A DNA stretch of 64,000 bases from contig CAKQKH010000004.1 of assembly GCA_934248075.1 (NCBI GenBank), positions 1 to 64,000 on the forward strand. Reading direction: 5' to 3'. The notes under the pieces are model-generated. The model saw only the letters and a list, made by a program, of their open reading frames with translations. It made no database searches and was not told the DNA's origin. Shown one piece after another: positions 50,923 through 59,523 of this stretch (positions within the stretch are counted from its first letter, which is position 1; every line of letters starts with the position of its first letter). This DNA comes from an uncultured Alphaproteobacteria bacterium (lineage in GTDB: Bacteria > Pseudomonadota > Alphaproteobacteria > RF32 > CAG-239). A program made the position numbers and the translations under genes.

Positions 50923-51612
50923 CTATTTCATCGGCAGATCGGGATCGCGCAACACATAACCACGGCCCCAAACCGTCTCGATATAATTCTTACCGCCGGA
51001 AGCTTTTTCCAGCTTTTTGCGCAATTTGCAAATAAACACGTCGATAATTTTGAGTTCCGGCTCATCGATTCCTCCATAGAGGTGGTTGAGGAACTGATCT
51101 TTATTCAGGGTTGAACCTTTGCGCAAAGACAACAGCTCCATAATGCCGTATTCCTTGCCGGTCAGGTGCAGAGCCTTGCCACAAACGCTGACAGTCTGAT
51201 TATCCAGATTAACCTCAACATCGCCGGTGCGGATAATCGAATTCGAGTGTCCTTTGGAGCGACGAACCACGGCCTGAATTCTTGCCAGCAGTTCAGACTT
51301 GTCAAACGGCTTGGTCAGGTAGTCATCAGCGCCATAGCCCAGCCCTTTAACCTTTTTGTCCGGCTCGGTCAAACCGGATAGAATCAGCACCGGAGTATTG
51401 ACCTTAGATGCGCGAAGATTTTTCAGCACCTCATAGCCGTTCATATCCGGCAACATCAGATCCAGAATGATGATATCATAATCATAGAGCTTGCCGATTT
51501 CCAGGCCGTCTTCGCCCAGGTCGGTGGTGTCAACAATCATGCCCTCTTTTTTGAGCATAGTTTCAATACTTTGCGAGATGGCGTAGTCATCTTCCACTAA
51601 TAAAACACGCAT
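50923..51612 (-). CDS. ctrA: Cell-cycle response regulator CtrA
   Basis: The 229-residue OmpR/PhoB-type regulator has a receiver (1-120) with the acidic pair EDD, the phosphoacceptor in IILDLMLPDMNGYEVLKNLR, and K in YLTKPFDKSEL, and a winged-helix DNA-binding domain with LHLTGKEYGIMELLSLRKGS, NHLYGGIDEPELKIIDVFI and GRGYVLRDP, the CtrA signature. It controls motility and, in some lineages, replication and division. Unlike Caulobacter CtrA, it ends in DLPMK and lacks the Ala-Ala degradation end. ATG 51612 follows GGGGGAG. ChpT is encoded 2.5 kb away and fliI-fliJ nearby. Confidence 0.95.
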   Translation of the reverse strand: MRVLLVEDDYAISQSIETMLKKEGMIVDTTDLGEDGLEIGKLYDYDIIILDLMLPDMNGYEVLKNLRASKVNTPVLILSGLTEPDKKVKGLGYGADDYLTKPFDKSELLARIQAVVRRSKGHSNSIIRTGDVEVNLDNQTVSVCGKALHLTGKEYGIMELLSLRKGSTLNKDQFLNHLYGGIDEPELKIIDVFICKLRKKLEKASGGKNYIETVWGRGYVLRDPDLPMK

Positions 51613-51700
51613 ATTTGCTCCCCCATAAAAGAATATTGCTTTTCATATGCCAACATCTTAACGCTATTTTTTGCTAATGTTAACTTTTTTGATAGGGCTG

Positions 51701-51714
51701 TTAATAATTATTAA
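51701..51714. promoter_or_regulatory. TTAA palindrome upstream of ctrA (possible CtrA-type half sites)
   Basis: TTAATAATTATTAA is a perfect palindrome with two TTAA boxes six bases apart. The CtrA consensus has seven bases between boxes, so this is a near match only. It lies about 90 bases upstream of the ctrA start, where autoregulation would be expected. Confidence 0.25.
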
Positions 51715-51721
51715 CAACAAA

Positions 51722-51745
51722 CCGCCTTGTCTAAGAACAAGGCGG
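51722..51745 (-). terminator. Intrinsic terminator of the cysteine-rich gene pair
   Basis: CCGCCTTGT pairs with ACAAGGCGG across a six-base loop. On the minus strand it is followed by the T-rich TTTGTTGTT. It lies just after the stop of the gene at 51770. Confidence 0.75.
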
Positions 51746-51769
51746 CTTGCGTGGGTTATTAGCGGAAAT

Positions 51770-52930
51770 TTATAAGGATGAACAAGACACCTTAGTGCAG
51801 TTTCCATCTACACAATCAACTGTAACATTATTATCCGTGTTGCAATAGTTGAAATAAGTTGCTGTATCACCATCAAATGATACCTTACATGTGTTATAAC
51901 CACTAGAGCTTCCTGTGTCGCAAATAAGCTTGGCTGTTACCGTTTGACCAACAGGAGCATGAATATCCAAAGATGTATATCCGTAAGCAGCTACTGCTGC
52001 CTGCCCAATTGAACCGCCTTTCATGAAATACAATGAGGCAACTGTGTCATAATTCATGTATGACAAATTGTTGATTATTGTTTTTACATAAAATATCCCC
52101 TCAAAGTTCGCTGGGCCAGCTCCCCCCTCCGGAATACTTAAGTGGCTAATTGTTAATGTCGGATTACTGTTTACTGAAGACGTCTTAGCGCATGGTTTTA
52201 ATGTAGCAGCTTCAGAAAATATGAAAGTACCGGGGTTGTAATAGATACTCGATATTGTTACATTATTAGTCAGATAATATTTTTTTCCAGAAACCAATGA
52301 AGTGCTGGAATTTAACTCAATTCCGCCGGCATCGGCGATTGCCGTTGAGCAGGAAATCGCTTGCGGCGTATCCGAACAATAGTGCTTGCCTGAGGTGTTG
52401 TCAGAAGTATTACAAACATTGCTACAGGTCTGCCACTCAGGATCATATTCAGTTGCCCCGGCACAGGGATCAACTTTTGTTATTAATACGGTTTCTACCG
52501 CATTGACCAAGTCTTGCATCGTATCAACTAAGCTAGGATCAGCATCATTGGCATCATTACACGCGTTAACATCCATATTTAGACCAAGGTTTCCTAAAGC
52601 GCTACAAAGGTCAGATTGGTGGTAATAGTTATCTATAACACAGCGGATATTAGCGCTCAGGCTCCGCTCAATCGGATCCGAACAGTAACCACTCGCCCAA
52701 TTATACAATATATCAAAAATCGGCGAACTGATAGTTACCGGTGTGTTGCATGCCACTTTGCTGGTGTCAAACGGACATTTGATGATGTTGTCGGCACCGC
52801 TGCATTGCGCCAAAGTTTTGGTGTAGCCTAGTGCGGCGCAGTCTTGTTTAACACAAGTAGTATCGGCTTGCGCGCCCAGCGCCCAGAAGGAAAAAGCCGA
52901 AACAAATAACAACATTTTACGATTAAACAT
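51770..52930 (-). CDS. Secreted cysteine-rich protein A
   Basis: The protein has 386 residues. ATG 52930 follows AGGAGAAAGATT. A signal peptide (1-22, ending AQA) precedes a cysteine-rich module at C26-C61: C-x4-C-x-ALGY-x6-C-x8-CPF-x6-C. The same module ends the neighbouring protein B. The middle has Asp/Asn-rich and Thr/Ser-rich stretches with beta-strand character (TLTISHLSIPEGG), and the C-terminus returns to paired cysteines (CNTDNNVTVDCVDGNCTKVSC spaced motif). I do not recognise a named family. It is probably disulfide-stabilised at the cell surface or in the periplasm. It follows gene B by 11 bases. Confidence 0.8.
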   Translation of the reverse strand: MFNRKMLLFVSAFSFWALGAQADTTCVKQDCAALGYTKTLAQCSGADNIIKCPFDTSKVACNTPVTISSPIFDILYNWASGYCSDPIERSLSANIRCVIDNYYHQSDLCSALGNLGLNMDVNACNDANDADPSLVDTMQDLVNAVETVLITKVDPCAGATEYDPEWQTCSNVCNTSDNTSGKHYCSDTPQAISCSTAIADAGGIELNSSTSLVSGKKYYLTNNVTISSIYYNPGTFIFSEAATLKPCAKTSSVNSNPTLTISHLSIPEGGAGPANFEGIFYVKTIINNLSYMNYDTVASLYFMKGGSIGQAAVAAYGYTSLDIHAPVGQTVTAKLICDTGSSSGYNTCKVSFDGDTATYFNYCNTDNNVTVDCVDGNCTKVSCSSL

Positions 52931-52941
52931 AATCTTTCTCC

Positions 52942-53790
52942 TCACAAACAGGCCGCATAAGCGGAGCTATACGGACAGCGCACTATCATTTTATTTGCGC
53001 CGCAACTGGCATTTAACTTATATCCCAAAGCCTCGCAATTTGAAACATCGCACCAATATTCATAGTTCACGGCGCAGCCGGTGATTTTATACATCACCAC
53101 AGAATCACAACCGGTGCATTCTTCATAGATAAAGCTGGCGGCAGGTTTGCTGGTCAGGTTAAAGTCGGCAGAGCAGGGCGAACAGGTTTTGCACCCGCCG
53201 GCCTCACACAATCCGGCGCAACCGTCAATTTCTTTCCCGGGGGCGCACCCCAGCTCGCAGTCGGACACCGCACCAACATATTTCTGCATATAGTCGCATT
53301 TTTCCAGACATTCGCTGCAATAAGCCGAACAGCCGCTAATGCTGGATGCGGCGCACCATTTGCCCTCGTTCTCGCACTGGGTTTCTGAGGTCAGACCATA
53401 GCAGGCGTCGTCTTTACAGGCATATCTGGTTTCGCCGCTGGGTTTGTCGGTGCAAGACGCTGAAGCGTCAACCACATATCCGGCGCTGCAACCTGTTGAG
53501 GTAGAGGTGGTCGGATAAACACTTGTTTTGCAGGTGCAGGATTTATATTTGCCGCCGCAAGAGCTGCCGCGATCATATTTGGTGGTCGGGCAGTCGCTGT
53601 CGGTATATTTGTATTCCGGAGGACAGGCCGGAGTGATAGTTCCGCCGCCGGAAATACTGTCAGAACGGCTAGCGCTATATCGCATCGGCTGATCTTGATA
53701 GTCAGGCAGGTAATACGTCCTCGCGCTGGCGTCAAAAGCCGATACGCCAAGCCCCATTGCGAGTATAAGCAACCATTGCATAGTCTTCAT
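52942..53790 (-). CDS. Secreted cysteine-rich protein B
   Basis: The protein has 282 residues. ATG 53790 begins MKTMQWLLILAMGLGVSA, a signal peptide. Cysteines occur throughout the mature protein in many short CxxC, CxC and CxxxC spacings (SCTCKTS, CSAYCSECLEKC, CKTCSPC), typical of extracellular disulfide-rich proteins. The last 37 residues are the module shared with protein A: C-x4-C-x-ALGY-x5-C-x8-CPY-x6-C. No family is recognised. It is first in a two-gene operon and diverges from fliI. Export and oxidative folding are inferred. Confidence 0.8.
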   Translation of the reverse strand: MKTMQWLLILAMGLGVSAFDASARTYYLPDYQDQPMRYSASRSDSISGGGTITPACPPEYKYTDSDCPTTKYDRGSSCGGKYKSCTCKTSVYPTTSTSTGCSAGYVVDASASCTDKPSGETRYACKDDACYGLTSETQCENEGKWCAASSISGCSAYCSECLEKCDYMQKYVGAVSDCELGCAPGKEIDGCAGLCEAGGCKTCSPCSADFNLTSKPAASFIYEECTGCDSVVMYKITGCAVNYEYWCDVSNCEALGYKLNASCGANKMIVRCPYSSAYAACL

Positions 53791-53978
53791 TTTTCCAAAC
53801 TCCAAGGCTTCCACACCCATTAAATATAGAATAACTGATATTAATTTTACTGTCAAACGGATATTTGCAAGTGTGACAAACTGTCATAAAAATGCAATAA
53901 ATGTTAATAACCGTAAAAATAGCTGAAATTTATTTGAAATGGTTTTATATTAAAACAAATTTTATCAAGGGGAAGATT

Positions 53979-55319
53979 GTGTCAGAATTAACCGAAAACC
54001 TATTGCAAGAGCTTGGCAAGCTGGATACCGCCGCTTATTATGGCAAAGTTACCGGCGTGCAGGGGTTGTTTATTGAGGTCAGCGGCATTCCCGCCGGCTT
54101 GTCTATCGGTGATCGTTGCAAGGTTGTCAACAACAACGGCAAAAACGTCGCCTGCGAGGTTGTTAGTTTCAAGGAAGACAAATTGTTGCTCATGCCCTAT
54201 GGTTCTTTGGAGGGCATTGGCTTAGGCTGTCGGGTTGAGGTGGAAGACGCTCATCCGGTGATTTATCCGCACCATTCCTGGTTGGGGCGGATTGTCAACG
54301 CTTTTGGCGAGGCCATAGACGGCAAAGGCCCGCTGATTAAGGGCAACAAGCCTTATTTCATCAAGTCTTCGCCGCCGCCGGCGCAGTTTCGTGACCGTGT
54401 CAAAGGCAAGGTTGATTTGGGGGTTAAGGCGGTCAACACTTTTCTCACCATTTGCAAAGGCCAACGCATGGGCATTTTTGCCGGCTCCGGCGTGGGCAAA
54501 TCCACCCTGATGTCGATGATGGCGCGCCACACCAGTTCCGATGTTTCGATCATCGGGCTGATTGGCGAGCGCGGGCGCGAGGCCAAAGAGTTTGTTGAAG
54601 ATGTTTTGGGCGCCGAGGGGCTGGAAAAATCGGTTTTGGTGCTGGCCACTTCTGATGAAAGCCCGCTGTTGCGCCGTCAGGCCGCATATGTCACCATGGC
54701 GATTGCCGAATATTTTCGCGATGAAAACAAAGACGTTCTTTGCATGATGGATTCAATCACTCGTTTTGCCATGGCGCAGCGCGAGATTGCCCTTTCGGTT
54801 GGCGAGCCGCCGGCCTCCAAGGGTTATACTCCGAGCGTGTTCTCCGAGCTGCCGCGCCTGCTGGAGCGAGCGGGGCCGGGGTCTGGCAACGGCACTATCA
54901 CCGGCTTGTTTACGGTGCTGGTTGACGGCGATGACCACAACGAGCCGGTGGCAGACGCCGTGCGCTCAATTTTGGACGGGCATATTGTGTTGGATCGAGC
55001 CATTGCCGAGCGCGGGCGATATCCGGCGATCAATATTTTGCGCTCCATTTCCCGTACCATGCCCGACTGTGATACCAAAGAGGAGTTTGCTCTGGTTTCC
55101 AAGGCGCGCAAATACATTGCCGCTTATGAGGACATGGCCGAGCTTATCCGTTTGGGCGCCTACAAAAAAGGCTCCAACCAGAGTGTGGACGAGGCGATTT
55201 TTTATTATCCCAAGCTGGAGGCTTTTTTATCGCAGGGCAAACAGGAGCGTTTCACCTTGCCCGAGTGTTATGAGTTGTTGGGCAATATTTTGGCGATTCC
55301 TTATTCCATGGAAATTTGA
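53979..55319 (+). CDS. fliI: Flagellar type III export ATPase FliI
   Basis: The protein has 446 residues. GTG 53979 is chosen because GGGGAAG lies directly upstream; in-frame ATG codons further up have none. The F1-beta-like ATPase has Walker A GSGVGKST (about 170), GLIGERGREAKEFVED, Walker B VLCMMDSITRFAMA, and YTPSVFSELPRLLERAG. It powers export of flagellar subunits with FliH and FliJ. FliJ follows by five bases. It is distinguished from the F-type beta subunit by GERGREV/AKEF and its context. Confidence 0.95.
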   Translation: MSELTENLLQELGKLDTAAYYGKVTGVQGLFIEVSGIPAGLSIGDRCKVVNNNGKNVACEVVSFKEDKLLLMPYGSLEGIGLGCRVEVEDAHPVIYPHHSWLGRIVNAFGEAIDGKGPLIKGNKPYFIKSSPPPAQFRDRVKGKVDLGVKAVNTFLTICKGQRMGIFAGSGVGKSTLMSMMARHTSSDVSIIGLIGERGREAKEFVEDVLGAEGLEKSVLVLATSDESPLLRRQAAYVTMAIAEYFRDENKDVLCMMDSITRFAMAQREIALSVGEPPASKGYTPSVFSELPRLLERAGPGSGNGTITGLFTVLVDGDDHNEPVADAVRSILDGHIVLDRAIAERGRYPAINILRSISRTMPDCDTKEEFALVSKARKYIAAYEDMAELIRLGAYKKGSNQSVDEAIFYYPKLEAFLSQGKQERFTLPECYELLGNILAIPYSMEI

Positions 55320-55324
55320 TTTAG

Positions 55325-55750
55325 ATGAACAAGTCTCTCAAAACTCTCAGCCGAATTCAGAAGTTTCAGATAGATGAGCAGCGCAAGCTTATGGCTGAAA
55401 AATTGCAGGAAGAGACCGCGGTTATGGACAATATCCGCCGCATGGACCGCCGCTATGAGGAAGAAAAGATTTTTGCGGCGCAAAACCCAGCGGTGGCGGA
55501 TTTCGGCGCCTATACCAAACGTTACTTGCGTTTGCGCCACGCCGAGGAGGATCGTTTGCAGCAAATTCGGCAAGAGATTGAGCAAATTCGCGATAAAATA
55601 TCCGATATGTTCAAAGAGCAAAAGACCTTTGAGATTGTGGATCGTCAGCGCGCCGCCGCCGAGCGCAAGGAAACCGAGCAAAAAGATCAGAAGATGCTTG
55701 ATGAAATCGGAACCAATGCTTATATCAAAAAACACACCGTCAAAAAATAG
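55325..55750 (+). CDS. fliJ: Flagellar export chaperone FliJ
   Basis: The 141-residue protein is almost wholly coiled coil: TLSRIQKFQIDEQRKLMAEK at the N-terminus and HAEEDRLQQIRQEIEQIRD in the middle, ending with FEIVDRQRAAAERKETEQKD. Size, helical character and position after fliI identify FliJ, which couples the FliI ring to the FlhA export gate. The match of order ctrA, fliI, fliJ within 5 kb is familiar from alphaproteobacteria. Confidence 0.88.
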   Translation: MNKSLKTLSRIQKFQIDEQRKLMAEKLQEETAVMDNIRRMDRRYEEEKIFAAQNPAVADFGAYTKRYLRLRHAEEDRLQQIRQEIEQIRDKISDMFKEQKTFEIVDRQRAAAERKETEQKDQKMLDEIGTNAYIKKHTVKK

Positions 55751-55765
55751 TTTAAGGAGAACAAG

Positions 55766-56341
55766 ATGTTTGCAATGCAACAACTACCATATTCGTCAGA
55801 TGCTTTGGAGCCGTATATGTCGCAAAACACGCTTAATTTTCATTATGGCAAGCATTATCAGACCTATCTTGACAATCTCAATCGGTTGACTGACAACACT
55901 CCATACGCCGAGATGAGTCTGGAGGAGATTATCCGCGCCACTCACGGCCAAAAAGATCAGCAGGCGATTTTTAACAATGCCGCTCAGGTGCTGAATCACC
56001 AAATGTTCTGGCGCTCGCTCAAGCCCAATGGCGGCGGCGAACCCCAAGGTAAACTGGCCGAGCGGATCAAGGCGCAGTTCGGCTCGTATGATAATTTTTG
56101 TCAGGCGTTCAAAACCGCGGCGCTGAGCCGGTTCGGCAGCGGCTGGGCTTGGCTGGTGCAAGACGGCGATAAACTGCAGATTCTCACCACTTCCAATGCC
56201 GATACTCCGATCGTCCGCGGTTCTAAGGTTATCATCGTGCTTGATGTCTGGGAGCATTCTTATTATCTGGATTATCAAAATCGCCGCGGCGATTATATTG
56301 ATGAATTCTTGGATTATCTGGTCAGCTGGCCGGAGATTTAA
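55766..56341 (+). CDS. sodB: Iron/manganese superoxide dismutase
   Basis: The 191-residue enzyme converts superoxide to oxygen and hydrogen peroxide. Metal ligands are visible: H in LNFHYGKHYQTY, H in QVLNHQMFW, and D and H in VLDVWEHSYYLDY. WRSLKPNGGGEPQG and the length suit the iron form. ATG 55766 has AGGAG about six bases upstream. The gene follows fliJ closely and has its own terminator. It has no signal peptide, so it acts in the cytoplasm. Confidence 0.95.
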   Translation: MFAMQQLPYSSDALEPYMSQNTLNFHYGKHYQTYLDNLNRLTDNTPYAEMSLEEIIRATHGQKDQQAIFNNAAQVLNHQMFWRSLKPNGGGEPQGKLAERIKAQFGSYDNFCQAFKTAALSRFGSGWAWLVQDGDKLQILTTSNADTPIVRGSKVIIVLDVWEHSYYLDYQNRRGDYIDEFLDYLVSWPEI

Positions 56342-56357
56342 CCGCAATTTAAAAACG

Positions 56358-56385
56358 CAAAAGCGCTTCGGAAGAAGCGCTTTTT
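56358..56385 (+). terminator. Intrinsic terminator of sodB
   Basis: AAAGCGCTTC and GAAGCGCTTT pair around GGAA, followed by T residues. Confidence 0.85.
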
Positions 56386-56387
56386 AG

Positions 56388-56582
56388 TTAATCACACAAA
56401 TTGCGCGTGCGCAACTTGTGTATAGAGAAAAGAAAAATTGATATTATGGCTGATGCGCCTGATGTAAGCAACGCACACTTCATAATTAAAGAGTGTTCCA
56501 GCACGCCGGCCACCCAAAAAATCACGATACCCAGCGCCGCGATGACAACGAATACAATCGCGGTTTTTTCAATCTTTTTCAT
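56388..56582 (-). CDS. Small two-helix membrane protein
   Basis: The product is 64 residues from ATG 56582 (MKKIEKTAIVFVVIAALGIV), with two hydrophobic helices (about 7-24 and 29-51) and a basic tail (HKLRTRNLCD). The start has no strong Shine-Dalgarno. No family is recognised. It is convergent with sodB. The clean two-helix topology supports a real gene, but it may be spurious. Confidence 0.5.
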   Translation of the reverse strand: MKKIEKTAIVFVVIAALGIVIFWVAGVLEHSLIMKCALLTSGASAIISIFLFSIHKLRTRNLCD

Positions 56583-56641
56583 ATTCAAATTTTTTTTATT
56601 TGTTAATAATTCTTCACTAAACAGCACAATAGCACAAATTC

Positions 56642-56906
56642 CGTTTTTTGCAATCTTTTTTGCCGAAAAAATGCCTTATCGGTTTAATTTATAAGTCACT
56701 CCCTTGGTTATCCCTAACTTAACCAGAAACCCTTTTTTCATTTGATATTCCCAGATAAGTCAATATTAATTACCAGATATTCCCAGATAACCGGCGCCGA
56801 CTTACTCTGATTTCTTGAAATTAGTAAAAATTAGACAAAATTTATTATTTACAGCAAGGGAAAGATATGATATATTGCCAAACACTAACGTATAAATTAA
56901 TATATT
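56642..56906. repeat. Intergenic stretch with a 15-base direct repeat
   Basis: No gene is seen here. GATATTCCCAGATAA occurs at 56744-56758 and again at 56776-56790 in the same orientation. The stretch marks the left edge of a run of unrecognised genes (56907-58474), so it could be an operator or an integration scar; nothing more can be supported. Confidence 0.5.
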
Positions 56907-57428
56907 ATGGAAAAAGAAAAAATTTTTGAGCTCTTTGAAGCTATCACCAGCAGTGGACAGAACATTTTTGTTAATGATGTCTCCGGTTGGGGAGATGAGG
57001 CCAAAGTTCCGGGGTATGAGTTTATCTCTGCCATGGAAGGAAACGGACTGAGAAGGCACACAACTAATGCGGAATATATCCCGCAGTACGGATCAGTTCG
57101 TCGTGGTAATCATCTGGAAGTCCAGTTGCGCCAAAATGGCGAGGTGGTCAAAAGATTCGTTCTGGGCGATCTTTTTCCCAACAATCATCTTGTGATTGTA
57201 ACCAGCGGAGATAGCCTGCGTCGGTTTGCTCCGATTTTCAATACCCGTTCAGAGGTGATTGACTGGTGTGTTTTGGTGCATGATTATTGCACCGCGCGCC
57301 AGCAAGCCGGTAACCCGACACTATGGTATTGGAAGGGTGACATGGTAGAAATGGCCAAATTTTTCTACCGTAACAACTCAAACAGAGTTGACGACCGCAG
57401 TATATACGATTATTTAACTGAGGTCTAA
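56907..57428 (+). CDS. Unrecognised soluble protein
   Basis: The 173-residue protein has no signal peptide or membrane segment. ATG 56907 is preceded by A/T-rich sequence without a Shine-Dalgarno. The middle is beta-rich (HLEVQLRQNGEVVKRFVLGD, then HLVIVTSG), and the C-terminal part is helical with WCVLVHDYCTAR and LWYWKGDMVEMAKFF. I do not recognise a family. A strong terminator directly follows, so it is a single-gene unit. It is placed with the accessory genes because of the missing ribosome site and its unrecognised neighbours. Confidence 0.7.
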   Translation: MEKEKIFELFEAITSSGQNIFVNDVSGWGDEAKVPGYEFISAMEGNGLRRHTTNAEYIPQYGSVRRGNHLEVQLRQNGEVVKRFVLGDLFPNNHLVIVTSGDSLRRFAPIFNTRSEVIDWCVLVHDYCTARQQAGNPTLWYWKGDMVEMAKFFYRNNSNRVDDRSIYDYLTEV

Positions 57429-57440
57429 GGCAACGAACTA

Positions 57441-57474
57441 ACGCTGACGGTTTTATCCCGTCGGCGTTTTTTTT
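57441..57474 (+). terminator. Intrinsic terminator
   Basis: ACGCTGACGG pairs with CCGTCGGCGT (one C mismatch by the loop) and is followed by eight T. It ends the gene at 56907. Confidence 0.85.
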
Positions 57475-57538
57475 GCGCTTTCTAAAATTTTTGGGTTATT
57501 GGCCATTTCCATTTTGCCATAAGTTTAAAAAAAAAGAG

Positions 57539-57563
57539 CGGAGTGTAAAATTTACACTCCGTC
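57539..57563 (-). terminator. Intrinsic terminator of the gene at 57572
   Basis: CGGAGTGTAAA and TTTACACTCCG form a perfect stem. On the minus strand it is followed by CTCTTTTTTTTT. Confidence 0.85.
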
Positions 57564-57571
57564 CTTTCATT

Positions 57572-58474
57572 CTACCACTGGCGGCCCAGCAGATAATCAG
57601 CCAATTCTTGGCTTCTTTTCTGCCCCTGCACGTCGAACATGTCGAAGTGCTCGCCGAGCAGGTCAGCCATCGCCGCCTTGCGTCTGACTATGCCGCATTC
57701 GAGCTCATGCTCTGTGCGGTAATCGAGCTCGCTTTCAGCGATCTCTCTAGCCTTGAACAGCGCGTCAATCGCCATGTTTTTATCCGCCGCATTAGCCACG
57801 AACTTGGCGATAGCCCAAGGCACCTGAGCGGCGTCTGCCAGCTCTTTGACCTTGAAATAGAAGGCTCTTTTTTCAGCCTTCTCAGCCGCTACGTCGATCT
57901 CAGCTACCGAGCGCAGCTTGTCGAATATAGTATGATCGAAATAGTCCACGCATCCTGCGTGAATCTCCGCCTCATACTCCTTCTTGCCGCACTGGAGGCG
58001 GTAGAAGAAATTCTGGCAGCCGGTTCCGCGCATTCTCGAGACGCTGCGGCTTGAGATCACTCGATCCCAGCGGCCGATGTTTCTCATAATCTCCATCGTT
58101 ATTTCTAACGAATGGATCATATGATCCTCGGCCCAGCGGCGCTCTTCGACAAGGCGCTGAGCTTCTTCTTCCTCGTGGAGGAAAAAGATCTTATCCTCTT
58201 CCGTTCCTTGCGGAAACAAGTAAGAAAACAAGAACTCAAGGAGCGCCTCCCCCGGTGTGCAAATCTCAGCACCGAGGAATTCCTCAGGCGCCTCGATTTT
58301 TTTCACGCTCGTATGATCGTACGAACGGCTCTGCAACCAAAGGATTTCTCCACTGGTGAGGACAACACGGTAGTCTCTACCGGTTGTCCACATTGTATAA
58401 CTGTGACCGCCAAGACGGCTGTCATACTGGTTACCACTCATTACGCTGTTGATGTATGTTTTCCAATTCTTCAT
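57572..58474 (-). CDS. Unrecognised soluble protein of foreign appearance
   Basis: The 300-residue protein has no signal peptide or membrane helix. It has a beta-rich N-terminus (YTMWTTGRDYRVVLTSGEIL), a helical acidic middle (HEEEEAQRLVEERRWAEDHM) and a helical C-terminal half rich in Ala and Glu with ELADAAQVPWAIAKFVANAA. I do not recognise it. The ATG has no Shine-Dalgarno upstream. Codon use differs from its neighbours: more C-ending codons, with frequent AGG, GGA and CTC. Like the SPFH gene at 41269, this points to acquisition from elsewhere. It has its own terminator. Confidence 0.7.
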   Translation of the reverse strand: MKNWKTYINSVMSGNQYDSRLGGHSYTMWTTGRDYRVVLTSGEILWLQSRSYDHTSVKKIEAPEEFLGAEICTPGEALLEFLFSYLFPQGTEEDKIFFLHEEEEAQRLVEERRWAEDHMIHSLEITMEIMRNIGRWDRVISSRSVSRMRGTGCQNFFYRLQCGKKEYEAEIHAGCVDYFDHTIFDKLRSVAEIDVAAEKAEKRAFYFKVKELADAAQVPWAIAKFVANAADKNMAIDALFKAREIAESELDYRTEHELECGIVRRKAAMADLLGEHFDMFDVQGQKRSQELADYLLGRQW

Positions 58475-58866
58475 ATGAAAAAATTGAATTTATGCCATCC
58501 ACTAATACTGCAATATCTTATAAAACATCTTTCAAGTTAACTATCAGCAAAACCGGCCAATGCGCAAAGGCAAAGGGAACGACTAAACAGACTACATCTA
58601 TCGATGCATCCGGACAAACAGCCTGTCCTTAATTAGTCGGAGCCGAACACCGAATTTTACCTCTAGTTATTAAATGATTTCAATTATACAAAATATTTCC
58701 TGCAGCTTTCGCTTCTGGTTTTAAGTTAATTTAAAAATAATATTCTACAATATCTAATATACCATAGACAAAAGACCCATGCAACCAAAATCTTCAATCC
58801 CCTGCCAACGGCCGAAAATCAAAAAAAATCGGAGTGCAATTTTGCCCTCCGATGCTATTTGGTTAA
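58475..58866. other. Intergenic stretch with a minus-strand terminator
   Basis: No convincing gene is seen. At the right end, ATCGGAG and CTCCGAT (58828-58853), with an inner GCAAAATTGC pairing, form a hairpin followed on the minus strand by a run of eight T, the terminator of the zeta-like gene. A 46-codon frame at 58492-58632 lacks a ribosome site and was not called. Confidence 0.6.
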
Positions 58867-59523
58867 TTAATCTTTTTTCAGAGATCTTTGCTTATGTTGT
58901 AAAAGCGAGGCCATAATATTTGATATTTGTTTTCGGTTTGCGCCAATAAGTCTATCAATAGCTGTCTTGCTCCATTTGCTGTTTTTTGCATATTCATCAT
59001 TTGTATAGACATTTCCATCTTGATCTTTTTGTATAAGTATTACAGGTTGTTCCCATGAATTGTTATATACCAAAGCCTCATCCGCAATCTCAAATTCTCT
59101 AGGCAAAAGAGCCAAAGAATTTTTGTATCTTTTTAGTATTTTATCTTCAGGAACATCATGTCCACCTTGTTTTACGCGATTTTTTACTCTTGCAATATTT
59201 ATTTCAGGATCTTGCGTGCATATAAAATACAATTTTACATGGTATCCGTTATCTTTAGCGGTTTGCATAAGCTCTGCTTTACTTACATGTGAACCGACCG
59301 TTTCAAATGCAAAACTTTTGTGATTGCAGAGAGCACTAGCGCACCTATTCCAAGCCTCTTCTTGTGCCTGTTTATCCGTTATTTTAAGTTTTTGTTTAAG
59401 CTCATCAGCGTTAATATATTCATCAGGAAATCCAGATTGTGCTTTCATACCTTCAGTCAAAGTTGATTTCCCTGAGCCATTAGGACCGATAAATATCCAT
59501 AATTCAGGTTGGTTAGCGGACAT
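58867..59523 (-). CDS. Zeta-toxin-like P-loop kinase, second copy
   Basis: The 218-residue protein starts at ATG 59523, 11 bases inside the partner gene. It has Walker A GPNGSGKST (about 14-22), NADEL, FAFETVGSHVS and the family signature RVKNRVKQGGHDVPEDKILKRY, closely parallel to the first copy (RVKQRVNEGGHDVP). The C-terminus (NSKWSKTAIDRLIGANRKQI) differs from the first copy. It is shorter than classical zeta toxin (about 287). Kinase activity on UDP-GlcNAc or another nucleotide is inferred from the family. It lies in the accessory stretch and has its own terminator. Confidence 0.8.
   Translation of the reverse strand: MSANQPELWIFIGPNGSGKSTLTEGMKAQSGFPDEYINADELKQKLKITDKQAQEEAWNRCASALCNHKSFAFETVGSHVSKAELMQTAKDNGYHVKLYFICTQDPEINIARVKNRVKQGGHDVPEDKILKRYKNSLALLPREFEIADEALVYNNSWEQPVILIQKDQDGNVYTNDEYAKNSKWSKTAIDRLIGANRKQISNIMASLLQHKQRSLKKD

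Noticed and set aside
51658..51683. Canonical CtrA box (TTAA-N7-TTAA) in the ctrA leader
   Set aside because: The TTAA pairs present are 18 or 6 bases apart, not 7, so only a weak near-match is reported.
58492..58632. 46-codon frame upstream of the gene at 57572
   Set aside because: No ribosome site, low-complexity Thr/Ser/Lys product, and no supporting context.
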